Translations under genes and position numbers: made by a program
Assembly (NCBI GenBank): GCA_045612365.1
Contig: JAZKYY010000011.1
Coordinates: 139,424-203,423 of the forward strand
DNA length: 64,000 nt
Reading direction: 5' to 3'
DNA from: RGIG9608 sp045612365
Lineage (GTDB): Bacteria > Bacteroidota > Bacteroidia > Bacteroidales > Paludibacteraceae
In this document: positions 7,997 to 17,028 of the stretch, piece after piece
Layout: each line of letters begins with the position of its first letter
Numbering within the stretch: the stretch's first letter is position 1
Notes under the pieces: generated by a model
The model's input: the letters and a program-made list of their open reading frames with translations, nothing else
Databases searched by the model: none
Told to the model about the DNA's origin: nothing

Positions 7997-10639
7997 ATGT
8001 ATTTATCAGAACTGAACAAAGGAGAAAAAGCCGTTATTGTCAAAGTAATGGGGCATGGAGGCTTTCGTAAGCGCATTGTGGAAATGGGCTTTGTTCAGGG
8101 TAAAGTAGTGGAAGTAAAAAACATTGCTCCACTTCGTGATCCGGTGGAATACAGAATAATGGGTTATGATGTTTCGTTAAGAAGAAGTGAGGCTGAAAAG
8201 ATAGAAGTTATCAGTATTGAGGATGCAGAAAAAATAGCCAAGCAGAATAATTTTTATGGTACGATAACGGAAGAAGATATTCGTCGGATTGCTTTTGATC
8301 GTCGTAAAGACATTACGATAGCGTTGGTTGGAAATCCAAATTCAGGAAAAACAAGTTTGTTTAATTCGGCAACAGGAGAACGAGAAAAAGTAGGGAATTA
8401 TAGCGGTGTAACTGTCGATGTCAAGGAGAGTGAATTAGAGTTTAATGGTTATAAGATTAAGCTAGTGGATTTGCCCGGAACGTATTCTATTTCGGCATAT
8501 AGCCCTGAGGAGAAATTTGTAAGAAATTATTTGACAAAGGAAAAACCGGACTTGGTTCTAAATGTTCTTGATGGAACTAATCTAGAACGAAATATGTTTC
8601 TTACCACACAACTTATAGATATGAATCTGCGTGTGGTTATAGCTCTGAATATGGTGGATGAAATGTACGAGCGAGGAGATAAACTCGATGTAAGAATGTT
8701 GCAAAAGTTACTCGGAATTCCTATTGTAGAAACCTCATTTGGAAGGAAAAAGAAGGGTTTGCATTCACTGTTTTCAACTGCAATAAAAATCTATGAAGGG
8801 TCAGATTTTATTGATGAGGAGGGTCAATTGGTTTCTTCTGCTGATAAAGATGTTTTGGTCGATGAATATTTGCACAATGTTGAGATTGAACATAAACATA
8901 GCCACTCCTCTAAAGAAGCCGTTGATGTTATTGTTCGTCATATTCATATAAACTATGGTAGCGTGTTGGAAAAATCAATTGGAAAAATCAAAGACCAAAT
9001 TGATAAAAATGAAAACGCACGCGATGAATACACACCTCGTTACATAGCGATAAAACTGCTCGAGCAAGATGAGGAGATGTTAGAGTTTATTAATGTTTTT
9101 CCTAATAAAAATGATATTATAGTTACTTGCGAAAAAGCTACTTTGCGGATAAAAGCGGAACTTAACGATACTCCTGAGAATGCAATTATGGACGCTAAAT
9201 ATGGCTTCATATCTGGAGCTCTGAAGGAAACTTTTTCTTCTGCAAAAAATAAAAAAAGCGGAACTACTATAACGGAAAAAATAGATCATGTGGTTACTAG
9301 TAGAATCTTGGGATTCCCAATTTTTATTTTTGCTTTGTTTGTAATGTTCCAATGTACGTTTTCGCTTGGAGAATACCCAATGACGTGGATAGAGAATGGA
9401 GTGAATTGGTTGGGTGTAGCGATTGGGAAGTGGATGCCGAGTGGTATACTGAAGGACTTTTTAGTTGATGGAATGATAACTGGCGTTGGGGGGGTGTTAG
9501 TCTTCTTGCCTAATATTTTGATTTTGTATTTTTTTATAACCTTGCTTGAAACAACTGGTTACATGGCTCGTGCGGCATTTATCATGGATAAGATAATGCA
9601 CAAGATAGGTCTTCACGGACGTTCTTTCATCCCTTTGGTAATGGGTTTTGGATGTAATGTTCCTGCAATTATGGCAACAAGAACAATAAAAAACAGAAAT
9701 AATAGAATGGTAACAATTCTTATTTCTCCTCTGATTTCTTGCAGTGCCCGGTTGCCTATATATTTGCTTTTAGCAGGAGCATTTTTCCCTAAAAATGCGG
9801 GATTTGTATTGTTTGCTATCTATTTGATAGGAATGTTGTTAGCGGCATTTATGGCTCGTTTGTTTAAGCGATTTTTGTTTTCCAAAGAAGAAACACCTTT
9901 TGTTATGGAACTTCCTCCATACCGTTTCCCTAGTTGGAAGTATGTGCTAAGAGATACTTGGGAAAAAGGTAAGCAGTATTTGCATAAAATAGGTACAACA
10001 ATTCTTGTGGGGTCGTTAATTATTTGGGCATTAGGTTATTTTCCTAGATATAATGGAGATGTTTCTCAAAATCTGGATGAGAATAATATCGTTGCTTTGC
10101 AGCAGGAGAACTCTTATCTTGGTCGGATTGGAAAATTTGTTCAGCCTGCTTTGCAACCCTTGGGCTTCAGTTGGAAGATGAGTGTTTCGTTGCTTTCTGG
10201 AATGGCAGCAAAAGAGGTTGTGGTAAGTACGTTGGGAATTTTGTACAACGCAGATGGAGAATCGGATGTTTCGCTTTCGGAAACTTTGCAAGCCTCTCCC
10301 GATTTTTCGCCAGCAGTTGCTTTGAGTTTAATGTTATTTGTGTTAATTTATTTCCCTTGTATTGCAACTTTGGTTACTATAAAATATGAAACACGCAGTT
10401 GGTGGTGGGCTTTGTTTTCGGCTACTTATACCATTGTTTTAGCGTGGTTGGTTTCGTTTTTATTTTATCAGATTATGAAAAATAATTTGATGCAGGAGTT
10501 TGTGATAACTCTTTTGTTGTTGTTTTCTATTTGTTTTATTATCAGGAGAACAATAACCGTTTTTAAGAAGAAAAATCCTTGTTCTTATTGCAATTCAACT
10601 TCGTGTAAAGATTGTGAGGATGACGTTCAGAATAGATAA
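7997..10639 (+). CDS. feoB: FeoA-FeoB fused ferrous iron transporter
   Basis: 880 residues. Residues 1-72 are a FeoA (SH3-like) domain fused to FeoB, a common arrangement in Bacteroidota. The G domain follows, with G1 GNPNSGKT (112-119), G3 DLPGT and G4 NMVDE. From about residue 440 come the membrane helices and Gate motifs, including MGFGCNVPAIMATRTI and the second Cys-containing ISPLISCSARLPIY. The C-terminus carries a small cysteine cluster (CSYCNSTSCKDCEDD) found in many FeoB proteins. It imports Fe2+ across the inner membrane. No Fur box was identified. Confidence 0.96.
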   Translation: MYLSELNKGEKAVIVKVMGHGGFRKRIVEMGFVQGKVVEVKNIAPLRDPVEYRIMGYDVSLRRSEAEKIEVISIEDAEKIAKQNNFYGTITEEDIRRIAFDRRKDITIALVGNPNSGKTSLFNSATGEREKVGNYSGVTVDVKESELEFNGYKIKLVDLPGTYSISAYSPEEKFVRNYLTKEKPDLVLNVLDGTNLERNMFLTTQLIDMNLRVVIALNMVDEMYERGDKLDVRMLQKLLGIPIVETSFGRKKKGLHSLFSTAIKIYEGSDFIDEEGQLVSSADKDVLVDEYLHNVEIEHKHSHSSKEAVDVIVRHIHINYGSVLEKSIGKIKDQIDKNENARDEYTPRYIAIKLLEQDEEMLEFINVFPNKNDIIVTCEKATLRIKAELNDTPENAIMDAKYGFISGALKETFSSAKNKKSGTTITEKIDHVVTSRILGFPIFIFALFVMFQCTFSLGEYPMTWIENGVNWLGVAIGKWMPSGILKDFLVDGMITGVGGVLVFLPNILILYFFITLLETTGYMARAAFIMDKIMHKIGLHGRSFIPLVMGFGCNVPAIMATRTIKNRNNRMVTILISPLISCSARLPIYLLLAGAFFPKNAGFVLFAIYLIGMLLAAFMARLFKRFLFSKEETPFVMELPPYRFPSWKYVLRDTWEKGKQYLHKIGTTILVGSLIIWALGYFPRYNGDVSQNLDENNIVALQQENSYLGRIGKFVQPALQPLGFSWKMSVSLLSGMAAKEVVVSTLGILYNADGESDVSLSETLQASPDFSPAVALSLMLFVLIYFPCIATLVTIKYETRSWWWALFSATYTIVLAWLVSFLFYQIMKNNLMQEFVITLLLLFSICFIIRRTITVFKKKNPCSYCNSTSCKDCEDDVQNR

Positions 10640-10708
10640 AAAAAATCTCTTTTTAAGAATCAAAAAGGAACAAAATGTAATTTTTTTGTGATTCTTCCAC
10701 TTTTTTTT

Positions 10709-10716
10709 TACATTTG
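10709..10716 (+). promoter_or_regulatory. -7 promoter element TACATTTG
   Basis: Matches TAnnTTTG and lies 29 bases before the ATG at 10746. It argues against the in-frame TTG at 10728, which would sit almost at the transcription start. Confidence 0.6.
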
Positions 10717-10745
10717 TCAATTAGTTTTTGCATGTTTTTAAAGTT

Positions 10746-11486
10746 ATGCCTTATCGTCGATTGCCAAATACCGATAAAGCAAGGATAAATGCCTTGTCGC
10801 AAGCAATAAAAGAATCTGGATTGCAAGATTTGAATAGTATTCCTATTTCCTTTAAACTTTTGCAAGAAGCGAAAACTCAATGTGCTGTTTTTCAGAAGTG
10901 TGTGCAAGAGTATAATCAAACATTCGAAAGACAAGTAGCTGAAAATAAAAAGTATCAACAAATCATAAAAAATGTGCGATTGTACATTTCGCACTTTATT
11001 CAAGTTTTGAATTTTGCCGTTTTGCGTGGAGAAATAAAAAAGGATAAGAAAGAGTTTTACAAACTTGATCCTGATGATTTTACTGTTCCTGACTTGAGTA
11101 CAGAAAATGCGTTGTTGGAATGGGGGAAAAACATTATCAATGGAGAAAATGAAAGAACCCGAATGGGAGGTGTGCCTATTTACAATCCTACAATAGCAAA
11201 GGTTAGGGTGCATTATGACCTTTTTAAGGATTATAAAAGTAGCCAAAAGACCTATCAACATAGTACAGCCAGAAATCAAGACAATGTGGCGCAAATGCGT
11301 TCGAAAATTGATGCAATTATTGTAGAAATATGGAATCAAGTGGAAAAGCACTTTGAAACTTCTCCTGCAGATACAAAATTGCAGCAATGTAAAAAGTACG
11401 GCATTATTTATTATTATCGTAAGGGAGAACAATTGAAAAATAGAGATGAAAGAAAGTCAGCAGAGCAGGGCTCTCTTTGGGAGTAA
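10746..11486 (+). CDS. Conserved hypothetical protein (Bacteroidales), helical
   Basis: 246 residues from ATG 10746, beginning MPYRRLPNTDKARINALSQAI. No signal peptide or membrane segment. The sequence is strongly helical and charged, with a tyrosine- and lysine-rich tail (KYGIIYYYRKGEQ). No motif identifies an enzyme, and I do not assign a function. The last 41 bp overlap the start of the downstream transporter in another frame, so expression is probably coupled. It follows feoAB by about 100 bp but has its own promoter. Confidence 0.75.
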   Translation: MPYRRLPNTDKARINALSQAIKESGLQDLNSIPISFKLLQEAKTQCAVFQKCVQEYNQTFERQVAENKKYQQIIKNVRLYISHFIQVLNFAVLRGEIKKDKKEFYKLDPDDFTVPDLSTENALLEWGKNIINGENERTRMGGVPIYNPTIAKVRVHYDLFKDYKSSQKTYQHSTARNQDNVAQMRSKIDAIIVEIWNQVEKHFETSPADTKLQQCKKYGIIYYYRKGEQLKNRDERKSAEQGSLWE

Positions 11487-12795
11487 GTTTGGTGTTGTAA
11501 TGGCTGCCGTTGGTTCTGCCGTTGGTTTGGGAAATATTTGGCGTTTCCCTTATGAGTTGGGGATGAATGGCGGTTTCGCTTTTCTTTTGGTCTATTTGTT
11601 GTGTGTATTGGCATTGGGAATTCCGGTAATGCTGGCGGAGTTGATTATTGGTCGTCGTTCTCGTTCAAATGTTTTTAGTTCGTTCAAAGTGTTGTCTCCG
11701 AAGGGCAATTGGCACTATTTAGGAATTGCGTATGTTGTTGCGGCATTCGTTATTTCAAGTTTCTATTTTGTTGTTGCAGGTTGGAGCTTGGAGTATGTTT
11801 TTCAGGCGGTTACAGATCAGTTTTCAAATCGGTCTCCTTTGGAACTTTCTCAAGTTTTTACTGAATTCTCAACTGATGCTTTTCGTCCTATTTTTTGGAC
11901 AATTATTTTTATTGCTCTAACTGCAATAGTGATTTTGGCTGGTGTGCAAAAAGGAATTGAAAACATTTCCAAGGTACTAATGCCAATGTTGTTTGTGATA
12001 ATAATAGTACTTTGTGTGCGTTCGGTGACGTTGCCAAATGCGTCGGAGGGTTTAAGGTTTTTGTTTTATCCTGATTTTTCTAAAATTAATTCTTCGGTTG
12101 TTTTGAGTGCGTTGGGGCAAGCGTTTTTCTCTTTAAGTATAGGAATGGGTTGCTTGATAACGTACGGTTCTTATGTTAAAAAAGATAATAATCTGCTAAA
12201 AACCTCAGTTGAAGTTTCTGTATTGGATACGTTAGTTTCAGTATTAGCTTCTGTGGCTATTTTTCCTGCAGTTTTTTCGTTGGGAATAAATCCTGCGAGG
12301 GGTCCTGAACTTGTGTTCATCACTTTACCAAATGTTTTTTTGCAGATTCCTGGAGGTTATATTTGGTCGATATTGTTCTTTTTATTGTTATCGTTGGCTG
12401 CTCTAACTTCTATAATCTCGTTGCTAGAGGTGATAACTGCTTATGTATCTGAAGAGTTCAAAGTGAAACGTAGAACAGCTGTTTTTGTTGCATCTTTGTT
12501 GTTGGTTTTGTCTAGTTCTCTTTGTTCCTTGTCGCTAGGTGAGGGTAGTGTTTTGAAATTGTTTGGAATGCCTCTCTTTAATTTCTTCGACTATATTTCT
12601 GCAAAAGTTCTTATGCCGTTAGGAGGCTTGTTTATTGCTGTATTCTTAGGCTGGTTTTGTAATAGGAAGATGGTTTTTGACGAACTTAGCAACGAAGGAA
12701 AACTAAAAGCAAAAGCATACGAATTGTTCTATTTTTTGTTACGTTATTTTGTACCTATTGCAATTCTGATGGTCTTTATCAATGAATTAAGTTGA
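11446..12795 (+). CDS. Sodium-dependent transporter, NSS (SNF) family
   Basis: 449 residues with about 11-12 hydrophobic segments. Helix 1 has the family motif AAVGSAVGLGNIWRFPY, which binds Na+ and substrate in LeuT-type transporters. These proteins import amino acids or related solutes with sodium; the substrate cannot be told from sequence. Tyr-containing bacterial members often have 11 helices. The gene starts 41 bp inside the previous gene and ends 4 bp before the Crp/Fnr regulator, so the three probably form one transcription unit. Confidence 0.93.
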   Translation: MKESQQSRALFGSKFGVVMAAVGSAVGLGNIWRFPYELGMNGGFAFLLVYLLCVLALGIPVMLAELIIGRRSRSNVFSSFKVLSPKGNWHYLGIAYVVAAFVISSFYFVVAGWSLEYVFQAVTDQFSNRSPLELSQVFTEFSTDAFRPIFWTIIFIALTAIVILAGVQKGIENISKVLMPMLFVIIIVLCVRSVTLPNASEGLRFLFYPDFSKINSSVVLSALGQAFFSLSIGMGCLITYGSYVKKDNNLLKTSVEVSVLDTLVSVLASVAIFPAVFSLGINPARGPELVFITLPNVFLQIPGGYIWSILFFLLLSLAALTSIISLLEVITAYVSEEFKVKRRTAVFVASLLLVLSSSLCSLSLGEGSVLKLFGMPLFNFFDYISAKVLMPLGGLFIAVFLGWFCNRKMVFDELSNEGKLKAKAYELFYFLLRYFVPIAILMVFINELS

Positions 12796-12799
12796 AAAA

Positions 12800-13510
12800 A
12801 TGAAGCCTAAACAAGAGGACATTTCGGAGATACTTAGTTTGTTGGAAAAGGATTGGGATTTACTAACTTTTTTGACAGAAGAACAATCTCAGTACCTCAA
12901 AGAAAATATATCAATACTTCATTTTCAGAAGAATCAGATAATTTACGATGAAGGTGAATTGCCGACTCAGTTGATGTGTTTGGTTGGCGGAAAAGTGCAT
13001 GTTTTTAGGAAAACATGCGCAGGGAAAATGCAGATAGTGAGAATGATAAAGCCCATAGAGATGTTTGCTTATCGGGCTTTTTTTGCAGAAGAAAAGTATC
13101 TCACAAGTGCATTGGCAAGCAGTGATTCTCTTGTTTGTGCTATTCCTCGTCAGATTATTGTTGATTTAGTTCGGCAAAATAATAATTTGGCAATGTATTT
13201 TATAAAATTATTGGCGGTTGATCTTGGGCAATCGGATGTTCGGTCGGTTAATTTGTCTCAGAAACATTTAAGAGGGCGCCTGGCAGAAGCATTGATATCA
13301 TTAAAAGACCATTATGGTTACGAGAATGATTCTTCGGTGTTGAATATATCTCTAACGCGTAAAGATTTAGCTAGTTTTTCGAACATGACAACTTCCAATG
13401 CTATACGTAGTTTGTCTCAATTTTCGGAAGAGAAAATTATTTCAATTCACAAGCGAAAAATTACAATTCTCGACGAAAAACTATTGTTTAAGATTTCTCA
13501 AATGGGCTAA
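12800..13510 (+). CDS. Crp/Fnr-family transcriptional regulator
   Basis: 236 residues. Residues about 20-145 form a cyclic-nucleotide-binding-type beta roll (FQKNQIIYDEGELPTQLMCLVGGKVHVF). Residues about 165-235 hold the winged helix, with LTRKDLASFSNMTTSNAIRSLSQFSEEKII as the recognition region. There are no clustered N-terminal cysteines, so it is not an Fe-S FNR. It follows the NSS transporter by 4 bp and may respond to a signal related to it, which is inference only. Confidence 0.9.
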   Translation: MKPKQEDISEILSLLEKDWDLLTFLTEEQSQYLKENISILHFQKNQIIYDEGELPTQLMCLVGGKVHVFRKTCAGKMQIVRMIKPIEMFAYRAFFAEEKYLTSALASSDSLVCAIPRQIIVDLVRQNNNLAMYFIKLLAVDLGQSDVRSVNLSQKHLRGRLAEALISLKDHYGYENDSSVLNISLTRKDLASFSNMTTSNAIRSLSQFSEEKIISIHKRKITILDEKLLFKISQMG

Positions 13511-13554
13511 AAAGTAATCGAAAGGTTTCTTTTTTTGTTTTTGGTATAAATAAA

Positions 13555-13580
13555 AAAGCACTCACGTTTGTGAGTGCTTT
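13555..13580 (-). terminator. Rho-independent terminator of tRNA-Val
   Basis: AAAGCACTCAC (13555-13565) pairs perfectly with GTGAGTGCTTT (13570-13580) around a 4-nt loop. Read on the minus strand it is followed by a T-rich tract, directly downstream of the tRNA. It may also stop transcription arriving from the Crp/Fnr gene. Confidence 0.8.
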
Positions 13581-13581
13581 G

Positions 13582-13656
13582 TGGGCGTTGACGGATTCGA
13601 ACCGCCGACCCTCTGCTTGTAAGGCAGATGCTCTAAACCAGCTGAGCTAAACGCCC
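13582..13656 (-). tRNA. tRNA-Val(TAC)
   Basis: The minus strand reads GGGCGTT (acceptor), GCTC...GAGC (D arm), TCTGC-CTTACAA-GCAGA (anticodon arm, anticodon TAC, decoding GTA/GTG/GTT valine codons), GGCGG-TTCGAAT-CCGTC (T arm), AACGCCC and discriminator A. All four arms pair. The 3' CCA is not encoded. A promoter lies 21 bp upstream and a terminator immediately downstream, so it is a single-gene unit. Confidence 0.97.
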
Positions 13657-13676
13657 TTTAATCCTTAAAAGCGATG

Positions 13677-13684
13677 CAAAAGTA
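13677..13684 (-). promoter_or_regulatory. tRNA-Val -7 promoter element TACTTTTG
   Basis: Minus-strand TAnnTTTG match, 20 bases upstream of the mature tRNA 5' end. Confidence 0.7.
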
Positions 13685-13725
13685 AAGCATTTCTTTTTAT
13701 TGTGCAACTTTTTTTGTTGTTTTTT

Positions 13726-14946
13726 TTAAATTATTTCAGCAACAACAAAATTACTTCCCCCAACAAAAATCAAATCATCTAACGAAGCATCTTTTCTAGC
13801 TTTATCAAGTGCTTGTTTTACAGAAGAAAAAGTCTCTCCTTTAAGGTTGTATTTCCTTGCTTCTTGTAGCAATTCAATTTCCGACAAGGCTCTTGGGATT
13901 TGCGCTTTTGTAAAATAATAAATCGCATTTTGAGGCAAAAGTGCTAAAACTGAAGAGATATCTTTGTCGTTCACCATTCCAAAAACTATTCGCAACTTTT
14001 CAAATTTTTCTTTGCTAAGTTGCTTTACAACTTCCGATATTCCTGCTTCATTATGCCCCGTATCGCAAACTACTCTTGGAAGAGAAGACATTTCTTGCCA
14101 ACGGCCTTGTAGCCCCGTTCTTTCTATTACTTGCAAAAAACCATTTCTAAGATCGGAATCGGTAAGATTAAAACCCAATTGCAACAAAAGAGTAAATGCT
14201 ATCATTACCGTATGTTTATTTTTTTCTTGATAAACGCCTTTTAGCTCACAAGGAAAATCCAAACCCTCATAATCTTGGGCAAAACAAATTGGCGCATTAT
14301 TTTCTTTTGCTTTCTCTATAAATATGTTTTTTATATTCTCGTCTTGACACTCTCCGATTAAAATTGGAGTATTTTTCTTTATAATTCCAGACTTTTCGGT
14401 TGCAATCTTCTCTAAAGTATCGCCTAAAATACTTACATGGTCGAAACTAACGTTTGTTATAATCGAAAGTTCAGGTTGAATGATGTTCGTACAATCCAAC
14501 CTGCCTCCTAGTCCAGTCTCTATAATTGCAACATCAACATTTCCCTCCGAAAAATAGAGAAACGCCAGCGCAGTTGTCAGTTCAAAGAAAGACAACTGTC
14601 GTTGTTCTATCATTTCTTTGTTTTGAGAAACAAAATCTACAACTCGTTGTTCCGAGATCATTGTGCCATTTATTCGGATTCGTTCTCTAAAGTCCTTCAA
14701 ATGAGGAGAAGTGTAAAGTCCTACTTTGTAGCCTGCACATTGTAAAATAGAGGCCAATAAATGCGAGGTAGAGCCTTTCCCGTTAGTCCCAGCAACGTGG
14801 ATGGTTTTATAATTTCTATGAGGATGCTTAAAGTATTCGTCTAAGAAAAAAGTATTTTCCAATCCCTCTTTATAGGCAGAAGAACCTTTATGCTGAAACA
14901 TTGGAGTTTGAGCATAAAGATATTGTAAAGTCTCTGAGTAAGTCAT
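13726..14946 (-). CDS. folC: Folylpolyglutamate synthase / dihydrofolate synthase
   Basis: 406 residues. A Mur-ligase-family ATPase that adds glutamate to dihydropteroate and to folates. The P-loop HVAGTNGKGSTSH lies at 50-62; YTSPHLKDFRERI and the Mg-binding region ETGLGGRLDCTNII follow, and the C-terminal domain has the family DTGHNEAG motif. It begins 13 bp after mtnN on the same strand, so it is co-transcribed with it. Whether it has one or both activities cannot be decided from sequence. Confidence 0.96.
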   Translation of the reverse strand: MTYSETLQYLYAQTPMFQHKGSSAYKEGLENTFFLDEYFKHPHRNYKTIHVAGTNGKGSTSHLLASILQCAGYKVGLYTSPHLKDFRERIRINGTMISEQRVVDFVSQNKEMIEQRQLSFFELTTALAFLYFSEGNVDVAIIETGLGGRLDCTNIIQPELSIITNVSFDHVSILGDTLEKIATEKSGIIKKNTPILIGECQDENIKNIFIEKAKENNAPICFAQDYEGLDFPCELKGVYQEKNKHTVMIAFTLLLQLGFNLTDSDLRNGFLQVIERTGLQGRWQEMSSLPRVVCDTGHNEAGISEVVKQLSKEKFEKLRIVFGMVNDKDISSVLALLPQNAIYYFTKAQIPRALSEIELLQEARKYNLKGETFSSVKQALDKARKDASLDDLIFVGGSNFVVAEII

Positions 14947-14959
14947 AAATCACCAATGT

Positions 14960-15715
14960 CTAAGCCAAAAGCAAAACATATTCCTTTAAGATAAAGAATC
15001 CATATTGCGCTGCAAGATTCTCTTTGAAATAATTAAATTCTTCCACATCCATATTTGGATTCTCATTTGCAACATCAGATATTGTTCGAATTACTGCAAA
15101 TGGAACATTAAAATCAAAACAAACCTGAGCAACAGCAGCTCCTTCCATTTCAACACACAACACCGAAGGTAAATTTCTATTAATATTTGCTTTTCGTTGC
15201 GAACCAGAAACAAACAAATCGCCACTCGCTATATCGCCCAAATACATTTTTGGACTTTTTATTTGATGAGAAATAAGTGTTTGACGGAACTCCTTTTCTT
15301 TTTTCAAAAAATTATGTACGGCATTACTTGCTAATTCTATTTCACTATCCAATGAAGCTATTGAAGTCAATCCAGAAAGTGGTATTTCATATCTGCGCAA
15401 AAAAGGACGAGCGTCCATATCGTGCTGAAAAAAACGTTGCCCAACCACAATATCGCCTACGTTCAAATCAGGAACAATTGCTCCTGCAATGCCGGTAAAC
15501 ACAATTTTATCAACACCGAATTGTGTAATCAAAGTTGTTGCAGTAATTGCAGCAGCTACTTTCCCCCAACGAGAAAAAACCACCACAACGTATACGCCCA
15601 AAAACTGACCTTCGTAAAAAATACGATTACAACTTTCTGTTATTTTCTTTTCTGTCATTTGCGCAACTATGCCGTCAATTTCTTCTGACATAGCTCCCAT
15701 AATTCCAATTTTCAT
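14960..15715 (-). CDS. mtnN: 5'-methylthioadenosine/S-adenosylhomocysteine nucleosidase
   Basis: 251 residues. It hydrolyses MTA and SAH to adenine plus the thioribose or ribosylhomocysteine product, recycling SAM by-products. Family features: N-terminal IGIMGAMSEEI with the catalytic Glu, the phosphorylase-fold stretch FTGIAGAIVPDLNVGDIVVGQ, the substrate-binding CVEMEGAAVAQVC, and the catalytic Asp in RTISDVAN. It lies between the outer-membrane protein gene and folC on the minus strand. No own TAnnTTTG promoter was seen, so transcription probably comes from 16857. Confidence 0.96.
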   Translation of the reverse strand: MKIGIMGAMSEEIDGIVAQMTEKKITESCNRIFYEGQFLGVYVVVVFSRWGKVAAAITATTLITQFGVDKIVFTGIAGAIVPDLNVGDIVVGQRFFQHDMDARPFLRRYEIPLSGLTSIASLDSEIELASNAVHNFLKKEKEFRQTLISHQIKSPKMYLGDIASGDLFVSGSQRKANINRNLPSVLCVEMEGAAVAQVCFDFNVPFAVIRTISDVANENPNMDVEEFNYFKENLAAQYGFFILKEYVLLLA

Positions 15716-15767
15716 AGATTAAAATTTATTCTTCTTTTACTTCCAATTTCTCAGAACGTTTCTTTCT

Positions 15768-16835
15768 TCACGTTTTTACATCACCGAACATTTTCTGCCC
15801 AATATTTAAATTCAGAGTAATAAGTTGTTGCCATCCCCAGGATTTCCCTTCAAAATGATGTACTGAACGAATCTTCACATCAAGCCAACTGCGTTTTAAT
15901 GGATGCCAATATACTTCCAGACGATTATAAATTTTATGATTGGTGCGATAAAAATCTTCATTCCAATACAAACCTGGGCCATACTTTTCAAAATATGGCA
16001 TCAAATTTTTACCGTAATAAAAAGCATCATAAATTCCCACTCCCCACTTTTCTATTCCAAAATCAATTTGCATCCCTTGGGGATAAATAGGCTTTTCTGC
16101 ATTGCGTCTATCAAACTGATATGCTAACAAATAAGCTGCTTTTATGTACAATGTATCAAGAGGGACTAAAGATGTTACATCTAAACCCAAATATGGACTA
16201 ACCAAAATATTATCTACAACTCCCTTTTGTTGCTCACTTCCCGCGAAATGATACATAGAGAAATTATATCCTAAATTGAACCATTTATAAAATAAGTGTC
16301 CGGCAGAAAATATCAAAAACTTTTCTCGATATTCTTTTGAATACATGCTATTCCAGTCAATACCAATTTCTACACTTCCACCTCCATCCTTTATTGTTTC
16401 ATTATCAGAATATTGCAATAAAAGTCCTTCCATGTTTGCATCGTAAAAACGAATAGAATCACTCAAAAAGGCATTTGAATAATGTCCTATCATTTTGCGA
16501 CGAGGAAGAATTCCTGCATAAGCATTGAATTTTTCAGAATTATAAGCGTAGTAAACCGTTAGTTCTGGAAGTACATTAAACTTTTTTGCACCAAAATCAA
16601 AAATAGCATCTCCTCCAAACATCAAAGAGTGTGTTCCTTTTTTAGGATCGTCCCAGCCAATACCTATTTCAGGCGCCAATCGAGTCCCAAAAAATGTTTT
16701 AGGTTTTGCCAAATCACTCTTATATTCTCTATTGTCAAACTGAAATGCAAAATCTATATCCCAAAGGAATTTTTGAGTAAAACCAATAGAGAAAAAACAA
16801 AAAGAAAGGATAAAGAAAAGAATTGTTCGTTTCAT
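15768..16835 (-). CDS. Outer-membrane protein of unknown function
   Basis: 355 residues from ATG 16835 (MKRTILFFILSFCFFSIGFTQ, a signal peptide). An upstream in-frame extension to 16910 crosses the -7 element and is rejected. The mature part is rich in Trp/Tyr/Gly with alternating strands (for example FGGDAIFDFGAKKFNVLPEL, YNRLEVYWHPLKRSWLDVKI), consistent with an outer-membrane barrel or a surface beta protein. I recognise no named family. It heads the apparent unit with mtnN and folC. Confidence 0.7.
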   Translation of the reverse strand: MKRTILFFILSFCFFSIGFTQKFLWDIDFAFQFDNREYKSDLAKPKTFFGTRLAPEIGIGWDDPKKGTHSLMFGGDAIFDFGAKKFNVLPELTVYYAYNSEKFNAYAGILPRRKMIGHYSNAFLSDSIRFYDANMEGLLLQYSDNETIKDGGGSVEIGIDWNSMYSKEYREKFLIFSAGHLFYKWFNLGYNFSMYHFAGSEQQKGVVDNILVSPYLGLDVTSLVPLDTLYIKAAYLLAYQFDRRNAEKPIYPQGMQIDFGIEKWGVGIYDAFYYGKNLMPYFEKYGPGLYWNEDFYRTNHKIYNRLEVYWHPLKRSWLDVKIRSVHHFEGKSWGWQQLITLNLNIGQKMFGDVKT

Positions 16836-16856
16836 CTTTTTTTGTTTAAGAGTGAG

Positions 16857-16864
16857 CAAAAGTA
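16857..16864 (-). promoter_or_regulatory. -7 promoter element TACTTTTG (minus strand)
   Basis: Lies 22 bases upstream of the ATG at 16835 and fixes that start. Likely drives the outer-membrane protein, mtnN and folC. Confidence 0.7.
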
Positions 16865-16984
16865 AGAAAAAAATGAATGAATAGGCAGAATTTTCTAGGC
16901 TTTTATACATGACTAGAATCCTAAAAAAGAAAAAAGAGAACTATTTTTATAGTTTCTTGTTTTTCTAAAGGAGAAAAATATTTG

Positions 16985-16992
16985 TAACTTTG
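16985..16992 (+). promoter_or_regulatory. ilvC -7 promoter element TAACTTTG
   Basis: Exact TAnnTTTG match, 36 bases before the ilvC ATG. Confidence 0.7.
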
Positions 16993-17028
16993 CGGACTTT
17001 ATTTTTTACAAAAAAAACGAATTGAATT

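Noticed and set aside
16921..16970. Weak hairpin (AGAACTA/TAGTTTCT) upstream of ilvC as an attenuator
   Set aside because: It lies before the -7 element and there is no branched-chain-rich leader ORF.
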